A stretch of 64,000 nt of DNA from Solobacterium sp. (lineage in GTDB: Bacteria; Bacillota_I; Bacilli_A; Erysipelotrichales; Erysipelotrichaceae): assembly GCA_017404505.1 (NCBI GenBank), contig JAFRCE010000003.1, positions 1-64,000 of the forward strand, written 5' to 3'. The notes under the pieces were generated by a model that ran no database searches, was not told where the DNA came from, and saw only the letters and a list, made by a program, of their open reading frames with translations. The position numbers and the translations under genes are program-made. This document shows positions 35,976 to 44,775 of this stretch, in pieces (position 1 is the first letter of the stretch; the number at the start of each line of letters is the position of its first letter).

Positions 35976-36629
35976 TTACTTTAATACAGGAACTTCTGAC
36001 AGACCGCTGTCCCGTAAGGCATGCAGCCATGTCTTCAGATGAACGGCGAGATTCAGAAGAATACCGTTCAGGGCGGTTACGACGATGCCGATCAGGACCG
36101 CCTGGAAATCATAGACCAGCGCCGCGGACAGGCACGTCAGGATACCGGCGGCCGCGATGGCTGTACCGGTACGAATACCGGTACGGCGGGCGATGATCTC
36201 GGCGATCGTGTCAATTCCGCCGGAAGCTGTGCCGCTTTCAAACAGGATCGTCTGACCGGCTGTCAGAAGCAGCAGGAAGCAGAGAACCGATAACGGCAGG
36301 CTGTACATCCTGACAGGCTGGACAATGAGCGGCAGGATCTTCATGCATAACGGCAGAAGCAGCGATACATAGACAGAACGGATACCGAAGCGGCGGCCGA
36401 ACGCTTTCATGCCGGCCAGCAGGCAGAGAACGTTGAGAATCAGAACCAGGGTGTCTTCTTTTAATGGAACGATTTCCCCGAGAACCAGTGCCAGACCGGA
36501 AACACTTCCGGTGACAAGCCGGCACGGAATCAGATAATAAACGACTGCCGCAGCCACCAGGATCGTCCCGGCTGTAATTGCCGCGTATTCTTTCAAAACT
36601 GTCATGTAATCTCTGTTAATATGATTCAT
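35976..36629 (-). CDS. YitT family membrane protein, lacking the C-terminal domain
   Basis: 217 residues with five to six membrane segments. The AAAVVYYLIPCRLVTGSVSGLALVL segment and the SGTASGGIDTIAEIIARRTG motif match YitT/YczE-type proteins. Usual YitT proteins are about 280 residues with a cytoplasmic DUF2179 domain, which is missing. The start is ATG 36629 or, eight residues later, ATG 36605. It is divergent from a LysR gene and probably its target; function unknown. Confidence 0.8.
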   Translation of the reverse strand: MNHINRDYMTVLKEYAAITAGTILVAAAVVYYLIPCRLVTGSVSGLALVLGEIVPLKEDTLVLILNVLCLLAGMKAFGRRFGIRSVYVSLLLPLCMKILPLIVQPVRMYSLPLSVLCFLLLLTAGQTILFESGTASGGIDTIAEIIARRTGIRTGTAIAAAGILTCLSAALVYDFQAVLIGIVVTALNGILLNLAVHLKTWLHALRDSGLSEVPVLK

Positions 36630-36682
36630 GGTTATATTAAACCATACGTTTTCTTGAAATCTGTGACTGTATACCGCATAAT

Positions 36683-36703
36683 AATATAAGATTTACTTAT
36701 ATT
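36683..36703 (+). promoter_or_regulatory. LysR-type palindrome overlapping the lysR leader
   Basis: Perfect inverted repeat AATATAAG-N5-CTTATATT, containing the T-N11-A pattern of LysR binding sites, placed between the divergent yitT-like and lysR genes and immediately before the AGGAG of lysR. It fits autorepression. Confidence 0.6.
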
Positions 36704-36713
36704 AGGAGCTCAT

Positions 36714-37625
36714 ATGAATATCAATCAGCTGCGTTATTTCATCTCAGTTTCCAATGCCCGGAGTTTTTCGGCGGCGGCGGAAGAAAACTATATTACCCAG
36801 ACGGCCATGACCCAGCAGATCAAAGCACTGGAAGAAAGCATGGGCTGTCAGCTGATCAACCGCTCAACCCGGCCGATCACGCTGACGGCTGCCGGTCAGA
36901 GCTTTCTGAAAGACGCCCGCAGTATTCTCGCCCGGCTTGATGAAGCCATGGTACGGGCTGCCGAGGCAAGTAGCGGCATATCCGGCAGTCTGCGCATCGG
37001 TTATATCAAAGGTTACGAACGGAGTGCCCTGTCAGATACCCTGCGTTCCTTTCACCGCCAGCTGCCCAATGTCCTTCTGACCTGTTACCGTGACACTTCT
37101 GACAGACTGGCATCCGGCCTGCAGAATGATGAATATGACATCATTTTCACCTGGGATTCCACCCGCCTGCAGATCAGCCCGGAGTATCAGGCATTGCCGA
37201 TTGAAAAAGCCCGGCTGACCGCCGTTCTTTACGCTTCTCATCCGCTGGGCGGCCGCGAATACCTGGACCGCACGGATCTGCGCAACGAGCCGCTGATCTA
37301 TATGTCCCCTTCCGAACGCATCGACAACCACGGTGACGCCCTCTTCATGGAACTGTACCACAAAGCCGGCTACCAGCCGCAGATCGTCTGCCGTTCGACT
37401 GACGTCGAATCCATTCTGATCATGGTCGCGGCCGAAGAAGGCATTTCCATCGTTCCTGATTACTGTGTGAAGAAGATCACCGATGCCGAAGGTCTGGTAT
37501 TTGTCGATATGCGCGGTGATCAGGAAGTCGAACAGATCGACGCCCTCTGGAAGAAACGCAATGACAATGTCGCTCTGCAGCGTTTCCTTTCTTTCCTGAA
37601 AAAAGAAATACCGTATCCGAACTGA
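36714..37625 (+). CDS. LysR family transcriptional regulator
   Basis: 303 residues. N-terminal helix-turn-helix (MNINQLRYFISVSNARSFSAAAEENYITQTAMTQQIKALEESMG) followed by a linker helix and a two-lobed periplasmic-binding-like effector domain (about 90-300). AGGAG lies five bases before ATG 36714. It is divergent from the YitT-like gene and has a palindrome in its leader. The effector is not predictable. Confidence 0.95.
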   Translation: MNINQLRYFISVSNARSFSAAAEENYITQTAMTQQIKALEESMGCQLINRSTRPITLTAAGQSFLKDARSILARLDEAMVRAAEASSGISGSLRIGYIKGYERSALSDTLRSFHRQLPNVLLTCYRDTSDRLASGLQNDEYDIIFTWDSTRLQISPEYQALPIEKARLTAVLYASHPLGGREYLDRTDLRNEPLIYMSPSERIDNHGDALFMELYHKAGYQPQIVCRSTDVESILIMVAAEEGISIVPDYCVKKITDAEGLVFVDMRGDQEVEQIDALWKKRNDNVALQRFLSFLKKEIPYPN

Positions 37626-37660
37626 TACGGCATCACTTGTAAAGTATAGATAATTCTCGT

Positions 37661-37688
37661 ACAGGACGGTTATGCCGTCTTGTTTTTC
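37661..37688 (+). terminator. Terminator of lysR
   Basis: CAGGACGG / CCGTCTTG hairpin (one G-U pair) with a TTAT-type loop, then GTTTTTC. It overlaps the end of the converging HD gene. Confidence 0.75.
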
Positions 37689-38191
37689 TCTGCTTCCCGC
37701 AGTTTTTCTGCGTACATCAGATCGAGCATCCTGGTGCCGCAGGCGGTGCGGAAGTACGTATTGCGGAACGTCAGAATGGCCGATGGCTGATAATTGCTCT
37801 GGTTGGCATTGACCAGATAATCCGCTTCGATCAGGATCTGGTTGTCGATGCCGTCGATCCGCTGCGGTGAATGATGACGGCTGATGACAGCGATGATCCG
37901 TTCCAGATCCTCGTCGCTGACGTCGCTGCCGCTGAAGAATTCTCTCAGCAGTGCTTCACTTTCCTTTTCCTGCATCTGATGGTTCGTATTGCCGTACTTT
38001 TTGCGGCACAGCGGACAGGAAATATCGTGGACGATAGCCTCCGCCTCGCACAGCCACTTCGTCTTTTCGTCCAGCCCTTCCGCCTCAGCGATCATTCTGG
38101 CATAACATGTCACTTTGACATAATGTTCGATATCGGCGAGATTGCCATTGGATTCGCTGATCATTTTCAGCATGATTTCATTGATTTTCAT
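37670..38191 (-). CDS. HD-domain phosphohydrolase (173 residues)
   Basis: Small HD-fold protein: metal ligands in HYVKVTCYARM, AIVHDISCP (HD pair), ISRHHSP and EADYLVNA. It looks like the YfbR/predicted nucleotide phosphohydrolase group rather than a GAF-linked cyclic-di-GMP enzyme. It overlaps the esterase gene by 4 bases and ends the GH25-HD-esterase-HD operon. Confidence 0.88.
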   Translation of the reverse strand: MKINEIMLKMISESNGNLADIEHYVKVTCYARMIAEAEGLDEKTKWLCEAEAIVHDISCPLCRKKYGNTNHQMQEKESEALLREFFSGSDVSDEDLERIIAVISRHHSPQRIDGIDNQILIEADYLVNANQSNYQPSAILTFRNTYFRTACGTRMLDLMYAEKLREAEKNKTA

Positions 38192-39021
38192 AATTCCTCC
38201 TGTTTTGCATAATAATGTGTCAATGCAAATTGAAATCTGCTATTGAAACCTTCCGCTGCTTTGCGGGCTGTTTCACTTTTCGGATCCAGCATGTCAAAGG
38301 CATGCATGTCACCGTGGTAAATATCGATATGGGCTTCAATGCCCGCTTCCTGCAATTGGGCCACGTAGTCCTTTGTTTCCTGCAGAAACGGTTCCCCGTC
38401 AGAGACAAACGTATAGGCTGGCGGCAGGCCGCTGTAATCCCTGCATAACGCCGGTGAGGCATATACAGGAACGTGATCGGGATCCACACCTTTCAGATAC
38501 TGTTTCCAGGCGTAATGGTTTTTCCGGGTGTTCCAGATGCGGCCGTGATTGGCAGCCGACGTCGCTGTGTCATGACAGTTCAGCATCGGATACAGCGGCA
38601 TCTGGTATGCGATATTCACCTGCTTTTCGTCTCTTGCCTTCATGCATACAGCAGCGCAGAGACCGCCGCCGGCACTTTCTCCGCCGACCATGATCTGATC
38701 ACTGCGGATATTCAGGGCCAGAGCGTTTTCCTTCATATACAGCAAGGCAGCGTAGCAGTCTTCCAGAGCCGCCGGATACGGATAACGGGGCGCCAGCCGG
38801 TAGTCCACGCTGAGTACCGTAATGCCGAACTGTTCGACAAGATCGACTGCCCGGGAGGCATAGACCATTTCTTTCATGCCGGTGATATAACCGCCGCCAT
38901 GGATCCACAGAAGTCCGGCGGAGATGCTGTGTTCTTTCTTGCTGCGCAGGATCAGCGTTTTACGGCCGTTGATACGGACCGTTTCACTCCGAATGGTTTT
39001 CGGACAGGTCAGTCTGATCAT
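38188..39021 (-). CDS. Alpha/beta-hydrolase esterase (HSL family)
   Basis: 277 residues. Oxyanion-hole motif LLWIHGGGYITG near residue 37, nucleophile elbow GGESAGGG with the catalytic Ser, and the late HGDMHAFD with the catalytic His; this is the hormone-sensitive-lipase (family IV) layout. No signal peptide, so intracellular. It overlaps both flanking HD genes by 4 bases. Substrate unknown. Confidence 0.92.
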   Translation of the reverse strand: MIRLTCPKTIRSETVRINGRKTLILRSKKEHSISAGLLWIHGGGYITGMKEMVYASRAVDLVEQFGITVLSVDYRLAPRYPYPAALEDCYAALLYMKENALALNIRSDQIMVGGESAGGGLCAAVCMKARDEKQVNIAYQMPLYPMLNCHDTATSAANHGRIWNTRKNHYAWKQYLKGVDPDHVPVYASPALCRDYSGLPPAYTFVSDGEPFLQETKDYVAQLQEAGIEAHIDIYHGDMHAFDMLDPKSETARKAAEGFNSRFQFALTHYYAKQEEL

Positions 39022-39812
39022 GACAGCTCCCCTTCTGCTTTCTTATTTACATAGCTGCTGATGATATCACGGATCTCTTCCATCTGGACAGCCGTATCAG
39101 GATCATGATAAGCAAACTGTCCGTACAGACGGCTGATATAGTCTTTTTCCCTCACATATTCATAACTGCAGGGAAAATACAGATCGAAGGCAAACGCCAT
39201 GATGCAGATGTAATAATCAAGCGGCTCATGACGGTCAGCCAGTTTCACGCAGTGCTGTTCTCTGACAGCCTGCAGCACCGCCGGTGAAATGCGGGAATCC
39301 TCCACCGTCTTCCGGCTGACACCGGTTCCGGCAAAAGTATCTTCGACCTTTTCACTCAGTTTGACATAAAAGTTGTCCAGCTTGTCCGCATCCCGGATCA
39401 GGCGGCAGTGAAACAGGGTCCTTTCATCCAGACCATCTTCAATAGCCAGCCGGTTGTGATTCTCAATCGCTTTGCGGATCAGTCTGTCAAAGCTCTCATC
39501 TTTTTGAAAGCGGCGGATCAGCCCCTGATCAAACAGCAATGACGCACCATACATGGCGTGATTAAAGCGGCTGCTGTCAAACATCTGCAGGATCCGCAGT
39601 TCATCAAAACGGCCGATATCATGCAGCAGCGCGATCAGCACCGCCAGATCGATATCTTCCTGTGAGCAGCCCTGTTTTTCCGCGATCATCCGGCTCAGTG
39701 CCATGACCCGCTGCGTATGGTTCTTTTTCAGCATAAAACCCGGCTTATCAGGACAGCCGTTTTCATTGAGATACTCGCTGAAAATCTGAAATAACCGGGT
39801 TCCGTTATCCAT
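39018..39812 (-). CDS. HD-domain protein (264 residues)
   Basis: HD phosphohydrolase with ligands in KKNHTQRVMALS, LIALLHDIGRFDELR, NHNRLAIED and IRDADKLDNF. The LLHDIGRF form resembles HD proteins acting on nucleotides. ATG 39812 has AAGGA upstream; an in-frame TTG at 39830 would overlap the lysozyme gene but lacks a site. It is flanked by the lysozyme and esterase genes in one operon. Specific function unknown. Confidence 0.87.
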   Translation of the reverse strand: MDNGTRLFQIFSEYLNENGCPDKPGFMLKKNHTQRVMALSRMIAEKQGCSQEDIDLAVLIALLHDIGRFDELRILQMFDSSRFNHAMYGASLLFDQGLIRRFQKDESFDRLIRKAIENHNRLAIEDGLDERTLFHCRLIRDADKLDNFYVKLSEKVEDTFAGTGVSRKTVEDSRISPAVLQAVREQHCVKLADRHEPLDYYICIMAFAFDLYFPCSYEYVREKDYISRLYGQFAYHDPDTAVQMEEIRDIISSYVNKKAEGELS

Positions 39813-39826
39813 AATATGATTCCTTT

Positions 39827-40564
39827 TCAATAACCGCTCTTCAGATCATCCAAAGAAGCGTTTCTGTTGAGAACGTTGAGGTCGATATACTTTTCTCTGC
39901 CGTTGAAGCCGCTCAGTTCTCCGCGGTCGGTATACTGCCACAGCAGCCAGTCGCTGCCGTTCTGCACGAATGCCGGATAATACATGCTGATCACCCAGCG
40001 CGGATATTCGTCGAAATAACCGGACAGATATTTTTTATATACCTCTTCCGAAGCGTAAATCATCGGTTTGACATGATATTCGTTTTCCAGCAGTTCGAGA
40101 AAGATGCCGACTTCCCTTCTGACTTCTTCCGCCGTCGGCGGATTTTCCTTCTTGTCGGCATAGAATTCAATGTCGACGATCGGCCGCATCATTCCCTTCA
40201 GCGATCCGACCGTGCGGATATACTGCTCCGCCTGGGTGACCGCGCTGCTGTCGAAGGAGAAGAAATGATAGGCACCGGCCAGGACGCCAGTCTTTTTGAC
40301 ATTTTCCCAGTTGACGGCGAAGTACGGATCAGTATGACCGCTTCCTTCTGTCGCTTTAATAATGACAAAACGGATTCCCTGGGAAGTCAGTACGTCCATG
40401 TCGACCTCTCCCTGATATTCGGAAAGATCCACACCGATGGTGTCGTCTTCTTTGACAAAGTAATCGTTGATCACGATCAGTTTGTGACGGATCACGTATT
40501 CAGCACTGCCCAAAAGACCGGCAAGGACCAGCAGAATCAGGATCAAACGGATAAATTTTTTCAT
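39827..40564 (-). CDS. GH25 family lysozyme with N-terminal anchor
   Basis: 245 residues. An N-terminal hydrophobic segment (residues 5-23) gives a signal anchor, then a GH25 muramidase domain beginning GVDLSEYQGEVDMD, with the catalytic acids in PIVDIEFYA and KATEGSG. It would cut the glycan strands of peptidoglycan on the cell surface. AAAGGAGG precedes the ATG. It lies after the purB terminator and heads the HD-esterase-HD run; there is no separate clear promoter. Confidence 0.93.
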   Translation of the reverse strand: MKKFIRLILILLVLAGLLGSAEYVIRHKLIVINDYFVKEDDTIGVDLSEYQGEVDMDVLTSQGIRFVIIKATEGSGHTDPYFAVNWENVKKTGVLAGAYHFFSFDSSAVTQAEQYIRTVGSLKGMMRPIVDIEFYADKKENPPTAEEVRREVGIFLELLENEYHVKPMIYASEEVYKKYLSGYFDEYPRWVISMYYPAFVQNGSDWLLWQYTDRGELSGFNGREKYIDLNVLNRNASLDDLKSGY

Positions 40565-40591
40565 CTTCTGCCTCCTTTCTCAGCCGGCTGG

Positions 40592-40625
40592 ATAAAACGA
40601 TACCGGATCTTTCTGATCCGGTATC
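40592..40625 (-). terminator. Terminator of purB
   Basis: GATACCGGATC / GATCCGGTATC, eleven base pairs with a five-base loop, then GTTTTATC on the minus strand. Confidence 0.82.
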
Positions 40626-40636
40626 AGATCTTCTGC

Positions 40637-41932
40637 TCAGAGAATGCCGACCCGCTGATAGATCGTGTCCACATTGCGGACGTGATACATCGGATCAAAG
40701 CAGTCTTCGATTTCCTCCGGTGTCAGTGTTTCACACACTTCCGGCACCGCGTACATCAGATCTTTGAAGTTCAGATTGTTCTCCCACGCGCGGATGGCCT
40801 GGGGCTGTACGGTATCATAGGCTTTTTCACGCGACCATCCCTTTTCAACCAGTTTCAGCATGAAGCGCTGGGAGAAAATGACGCCGTTGGTCAGCCAGAT
40901 ATTCTTTTTCATGTTTTCCGGGAAAACAGTCAGATTCTTCAGGATCCGGCCGAAGCGGGTCAACATGTAGTCAAGCAGAGCTGTCGCATCCGGAGCGATG
41001 ACTCTTTCCGCGCTGGAATGGGAAATGTCACGTTCATGCCATAACGGCACGTCTTCATAAGCTGTCAGCATATAGCCGCGCAGCACTCTGGCGCAGCCGC
41101 AGATGTTCTCCGAACCGATCGGATTGCGCTTATGCGGCATGGCACTGGAACCTTTCTGTCCCTTGTTGAAATGTTCTTCCGCCTCCCGCACTTCCGTACG
41201 CTGCAGATGACGGACTTCCATGGCCATCTGTTCGAGCGTGGCGCCGATCAGGGCCAGCACGGAATAATACGCGGCATGACGGTCACGCTGCAGGATCTGG
41301 GTGGAAATGGCGGCGCTCTGAATGCCGAGATGCTCGCAGACATAATCCTGCACGAACGGCGGAATATTGGCGAAGGTTCCGACCGCACCGGAAATCTTGC
41401 CGGCTTCCACTTCTTTCGCGGCGGCATCGAAGCGCTCCAGATTGCGTTTCATTTCTTCATACCACAGAGCGAATTTCATACCGAACGTCGTGATCTCGGC
41501 ATGCACGCCATGGGTTCTGCCCATCATGATCGTGTCCTTGTACTTCAGGGCGTTCTCTTTCAGGATCTCCATGAAGTCGAGGATATCCTGCCGCAGAATG
41601 GCATTGGCCTGCTTATAGCGGATGCCGTAGGCGGTATCGACGACGTCAGTGCTGGTCACACCGTAGTGCACCCATTTTTTCTCTTCACCGAGGCTTTCGG
41701 AAACGCATCTGGTAAAGGCGACGACGTCATGTCTTGTCTCAGCTTCGATTTCAAGGATCCGGTCGACGTCAAAAGTGGCATTTGCTCTGATCTTTTCGAC
41801 ATCTTCCTTCGGAATCACGCCCAGTTCGCTCCAGGCTTCGTCGATCATGATCTCAACGTCCAGCCAGGCCTGGAATTTCGCCTGTTCACTCCAGATGTCA
41901 CGCATTACTTTACGGGAATACCTGTCAATCAT
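40637..41932 (-). CDS. purB: Adenylosuccinate lyase
   Basis: 431 residues; acts twice in purine synthesis, splitting fumarate from SAICAR and from adenylosuccinate. The fumarase-superfamily signature [11 protein letters not shown] with the catalytic Ser loop is present, as are [11 protein letters not shown] and [17 protein letters not shown] 41932 ([10 protein letters not shown]) has GGAGG six bases upstream and matches homologues; two upstream codons in frame are unlikely. Partner of PurA at 28744. Confidence 0.97.
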   Translation of the reverse strand: MIDRYSRKVMRDIWSEQAKFQAWLDVEIMIDEAWSELGVIPKEDVEKIRANATFDVDRILEIEAETRHDVVAFTRCVSESLGEEKKWVHYGVTSTDVVDTAYGIRYKQANAILRQDILDFMEILKENALKYKDTIMMGRTHGVHAEITTFGMKFALWYEEMKRNLERFDAAAKEVEAGKISGAVGTFANIPPFVQDYVCEHLGIQSAAISTQILQRDRHAAYYSVLALIGATLEQMAMEVRHLQRTEVREAEEHFNKGQKGSSAMPHKRNPIGSENICGCARVLRGYMLTAYEDVPLWHERDISHSSAERVIAPDATALLDYMLTRFGRILKNLTVFPENMKKNIWLTNGVIFSQRFMLKLVEKGWSREKAYDTVQPQAIRAWENNLNFKDLMYAVPEVCETLTPEEIEDCFDPMYHVRNVDTIYQRVGIL

Positions 41933-41954
41933 ATTCATCCTCCGTCCTTAACAG

Positions 41955-41977
41955 GAAAAGGTTCCGTCCGGGAACCT
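41955..41977 (-). terminator. Hairpin between lipoprotein gene and purB
   Basis: AGGTTCC / GGAACCT with a five-base loop and a short T tract (TTTT) on the minus strand. Because no other purB promoter is apparent, it may be leaky. Confidence 0.65.
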
Positions 41978-41982
41978 GCTTC

Positions 41983-42477
41983 TTATTTCAGCAGTTCGTT
42001 GACTGCTGTCTGTGCTTTTTCGATTTCACTGCTGACAACCAGTACGACGACGCTGCCGTCCTTGCTGGTTTCCAGAATGGCATTGTCGATCTTGAAAACC
42101 TCTTCCGGTGAATACATCTGGGAATTGGCCTTCTGGGTATCCAGATACTTATTCAGATATTCCAGACACTTGTCCGTATCGGTGGTTTCGAACACACCGA
42201 TCGTGTCAGCGTTCTTGTCCTCGCCGCGGTAGACCTTGCCGTTGGTCACGAAATTGTCTTCCGCGTCTTTCTTGGTCTCAAAAAACATGCCGTAAAGAAC
42301 ACGTTCCTTGACTTCCTTCAGTTCACTCATGCCGAGGTCTTTGACCAGACCATCGGCCATCTGTTCAACCGGCGCGTGACTGACAGGCGCACTCTCCTGG
42401 GTATCCGAAGATGCCGGAGCCGAGCAGCCGGTGATCAGAAGCACGGCCAGCATACTACTCACAAACTTCTTTAACAT
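41983..42477 (-). CDS. Lipoprotein, DUF4358-like
   Basis: 164 residues. Signal peptide with lipobox LITGC (Cys near residue 18), then a Ser/Ala/Pro-rich linker and a small alpha/beta domain of the DUF4358 type (VLYGMFFETKKDAEDNF...YSPEEVFKIDNAILETSKDGSVVVLVVS). Function unknown; surface-anchored. ATG 42477 has AAAGGA about eight bases upstream. Overlaps the SGNH lipoprotein gene by 23 bases, so the two may act together. Confidence 0.82.
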   Translation of the reverse strand: MLKKFVSSMLAVLLITGCSAPASSDTQESAPVSHAPVEQMADGLVKDLGMSELKEVKERVLYGMFFETKKDAEDNFVTNGKVYRGEDKNADTIGVFETTDTDKCLEYLNKYLDTQKANSQMYSPEEVFKIDNAILETSKDGSVVVLVVSSEIEKAQTAVNELLK

Positions 42478-43213
42478 ATACATCCTTTCTTACAACATGG
42501 GTCGCGATAAAATCCGCGAACATCTGCGAACCGGTCTCGTTGAGATGCAGACCGTCCCAGACAATATCAGACATGACGATCCCGTCACTGCCGGTGAGGG
42601 CTTCGTCAGGGTTCAGATAATAAACATGTTCCGTCTGGGCTACCTGGATCAGCCCGTCGTTTTCCATTTTCAGATGAGCGCTCAGTTCATTCGCATCCAG
42701 GCCGGAGATTTCTTCCGGATGATACGCCAGGATCAGATAGATATCGCACTGCGGGTGGGCATTGCGGATATCCTGAACGATCGTCTGATATTCTTCCGCC
42801 CAGGCGGTGAAGTCACCGCTGCGGATCTCATTGATGCCGATCAGCATATAGATACTGCTGCGGTCAGTACTGATCAGAATGTCGTAGAGATTGCTTTCCG
42901 CCGTCTCCAGTTCCATGTCGTAGATCCGCCACAGGCTGAGCGAAGTCACATAGTGGATCTCAGCACCGCGGTCACGCAGGTTGGAAAACAGATAGAGGCT
43001 TCCCATCCGGGAATCGCCGCCGAAGATCGTGTCTTCGAAATACATATCCTGGATCGGTTCGGAAGCGGGAACCGGTGTGTTGTAATCGTAAAAGTCAATA
43101 TAGCGGCAGGCATAGGCCTGTTCTTCTTCCGCCGGCTGCTCTTCGACTTCCGCCGGGGCACAGCCGCACAGCAGGCAGAAGGCAGTCAGGATCGTCAGCG
43201 TTTTCTTCATCAT
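42455..43213 (-). CDS. SGNH/GDSL hydrolase-like lipoprotein
   Basis: 252 residues. Lipobox LLCGC (Cys about residue 18) and an acidic linker (PAEEEQ). The hydrolase domain has FGGDSRMGS (block I, catalytic Ser), IGINEIRSGD (block III) and DGLHLNETGS (block V, Asp and His). It is probably an extracellular esterase acting on O-acetylated cell-wall or capsular polymers; this is inference from its location. It overlaps scpB by 4 bases. Confidence 0.88.
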   Translation of the reverse strand: MMKKTLTILTAFCLLCGCAPAEVEEQPAEEEQAYACRYIDFYDYNTPVPASEPIQDMYFEDTIFGGDSRMGSLYLFSNLRDRGAEIHYVTSLSLWRIYDMELETAESNLYDILISTDRSSIYMLIGINEIRSGDFTAWAEEYQTIVQDIRNAHPQCDIYLILAYHPEEISGLDANELSAHLKMENDGLIQVAQTEHVYYLNPDEALTGSDGIVMSDIVWDGLHLNETGSQMFADFIATHVVRKDVYVKEVCE

Positions 43214-43968
43214 TGTATAAATAGGTCATCGCTTCCTTCCTGCTCCTGGCTGAACTGCGGCAGTTCCGGCAGCTCATCGAGACTTAACAGCTGGAATGCA
43301 TCCATGAATTCGTCGGTCACGGCATAGAGGATCGGCCGGCCCGGCGCGTCGGATCTTCCCGCTTCTTTGATCAGACCGCGGGCTTCCAGTTTCCGCAGCA
43401 TGACATCGGCACCGACACCGCGCAGTTCTTCGATTTCCACCCGGGTGATCGGCTGTTTATAGGCGATAATGGCAAGCGTCTCAAGCGCGGCGCTCGACAG
43501 TTTGCTGGTCTTGCTGATCTGAAACAGCTTGCGGGCATATTCGTGGATGGCGGCCTTGCTGAGAAAGCGCCATGTTTCACCGAAACGGGCCAGTTCAATG
43601 CCGCGCGCGTCATCACTGTAATAGCGCTGCAGGTAATCGAGCAGCCGGTTGGTATATTCTTCACTGGTACCGAGCGTGTCGGCAGCCTGTTCCATCGTCA
43701 TGCCTTCGTCGCCGGTCAGAAACAGCAGTCCTTCAAGAACGGCGGCAAGATGCAGGAAACTTTCCTCATCTTCCGGATCGCCGCTCTGAGCAGGAGCCTC
43801 ACCTTCGTCCAGCAGAACTTCCGTTTCCGCTTCTTCACCAAAGGAAGCGGCATCGTCATTGACAGACGAAATGACCTGCAGGTTATCTCCCAGTATCCAG
43901 TCGTTTTCCTGGTCTTCTTCCGGTTCGATTGTATATTCCTCTTCAGGAATCATATTCTCTTCACTCAT
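43210..43968 (-). CDS. scpB: Segregation and condensation protein ScpB with acidic N-terminal extension
   Basis: 252 residues; the conserved winged-helix ScpB core begins about residue 75 (AAVLEGLLFLTGDEGMTMEQAADTLG) and includes KLSSAALETLAIIAYKQPITRVEIEELRG. ScpB dimers bind ScpA and SMC to form the chromosome-organising complex. The first about 74 residues are strongly acidic and not part of usual ScpB (about 190 residues). It overlaps scpA by 4 bases. Confidence 0.95.
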   Translation of the reverse strand: MSEENMIPEEEYTIEPEEDQENDWILGDNLQVISSVNDDAASFGEEAETEVLLDEGEAPAQSGDPEDEESFLHLAAVLEGLLFLTGDEGMTMEQAADTLGTSEEYTNRLLDYLQRYYSDDARGIELARFGETWRFLSKAAIHEYARKLFQISKTSKLSSAALETLAIIAYKQPITRVEIEELRGVGADVMLRKLEARGLIKEAGRSDAPGRPILYAVTDEFMDAFQLLSLDELPELPQFSQEQEGSDDLFIQ

Positions 43969-44705
43969 GCGTATTTATCCCCTCTTGAAAACCAGATCGA
44001 TTCGTCTTCTTCCACGGTAAAGACCAGCCGGTGCTGCCGGGCAAGATCAAGAACAGCCAGGAAAGTGGCGATAAACATCGGCACGTCGTGGCAGTCATCC
44101 AGCAGTGCTTCGAAACGGAAGGTGGCGGGCAGCCGGTCCAGCTTGGCCCGTACTTCCACGACTCTTTCCTCCATGGAAATCTCCCGGACGGTATAGCGTG
44201 TTTCGATTGGCCGCTGCAGCTGCATCCGCAGCATGATCCGCCGCATGGCCTTCATCAGGTCATACGGATTGCCGGTGTAGTGTTCGTCTTCCGCCGGTTT
44301 CATGAACTCGTCCGCTTCCGAACTCAGCGGCCGGCTCATCATCAGCTGTCTGTTCTCATACAGATACATGAGTTCCACAGAAGCCTCTTTAAACTGCTGA
44401 TACTCCAGCAGACGGCGTACCAGCCGCTCCTGGGGATCTTCTTCCTCTTCGCCTTCCAGCGTATCCCGGTTGCCCGGCAGCATCTTCTTCGATTTGTATT
44501 CGATCAAAGTGGCCATTTCAACAAGGTATTCACTGGCGATTTCCAGCTGCAGTTCACTCATGCTGTTGAGATATGCGATATACTGATCGGTCAGCAGATT
44601 GATGTCAAGATTCATCAGGTCCATCTTGTTTTCCCGGATCAGACTGAGCATCAGATCCAGGGGTCCGTCGAACTGGTCGATCGTTATGTTAAACTCTTTT
44701 CCCAT
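43965..44705 (-). CDS. scpA: Segregation and condensation protein ScpA (kleisin)
   Basis: 246-residue kleisin that bridges the SMC heads. The N-terminal IDQFDGPLDLMLSLIRENKMDLMNLDI motif binds the SMC neck; the middle is acidic, and the C-terminal winged helix (VVEVRAKLDRLPATFRFEALL...MFIATFLAVLDLARQHRL) binds the SMC head. Start ATG 44705 follows a weak AGG. First gene of scpA-scpB-SGNH-DUF4358. Confidence 0.96.
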   Translation of the reverse strand: MGKEFNITIDQFDGPLDLMLSLIRENKMDLMNLDINLLTDQYIAYLNSMSELQLEIASEYLVEMATLIEYKSKKMLPGNRDTLEGEEEEDPQERLVRRLLEYQQFKEASVELMYLYENRQLMMSRPLSSEADEFMKPAEDEHYTGNPYDLMKAMRRIMLRMQLQRPIETRYTVREISMEERVVEVRAKLDRLPATFRFEALLDDCHDVPMFIATFLAVLDLARQHRLVFTVEEDESIWFSRGDKYA

Positions 44706-44716
44706 ATTAACCTAGG

Positions 44717-44725
44717 TATTATAAC
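44717..44725 (-). promoter_or_regulatory. Extended -10 element of scpA
   Basis: TG-T-TATAAT on the minus strand, about twelve bases before the scpA ATG, right after the leuS terminator. The leader would be only a few bases long. Confidence 0.5.
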
Positions 44726-44761
44726 AAAAAACCAACCGGGAAACTACATTTTCCCGGCTGG
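44725..44761 (-). terminator. Terminator of leuS
   Basis: CCAGCCGGGAAA / TTTCCCGGTTGG, twelve base pairs with one wobble, six-base loop and six T residues on the minus strand. Confidence 0.92.
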
Positions 44762-44775
44762 ATATAGTTCAATTG

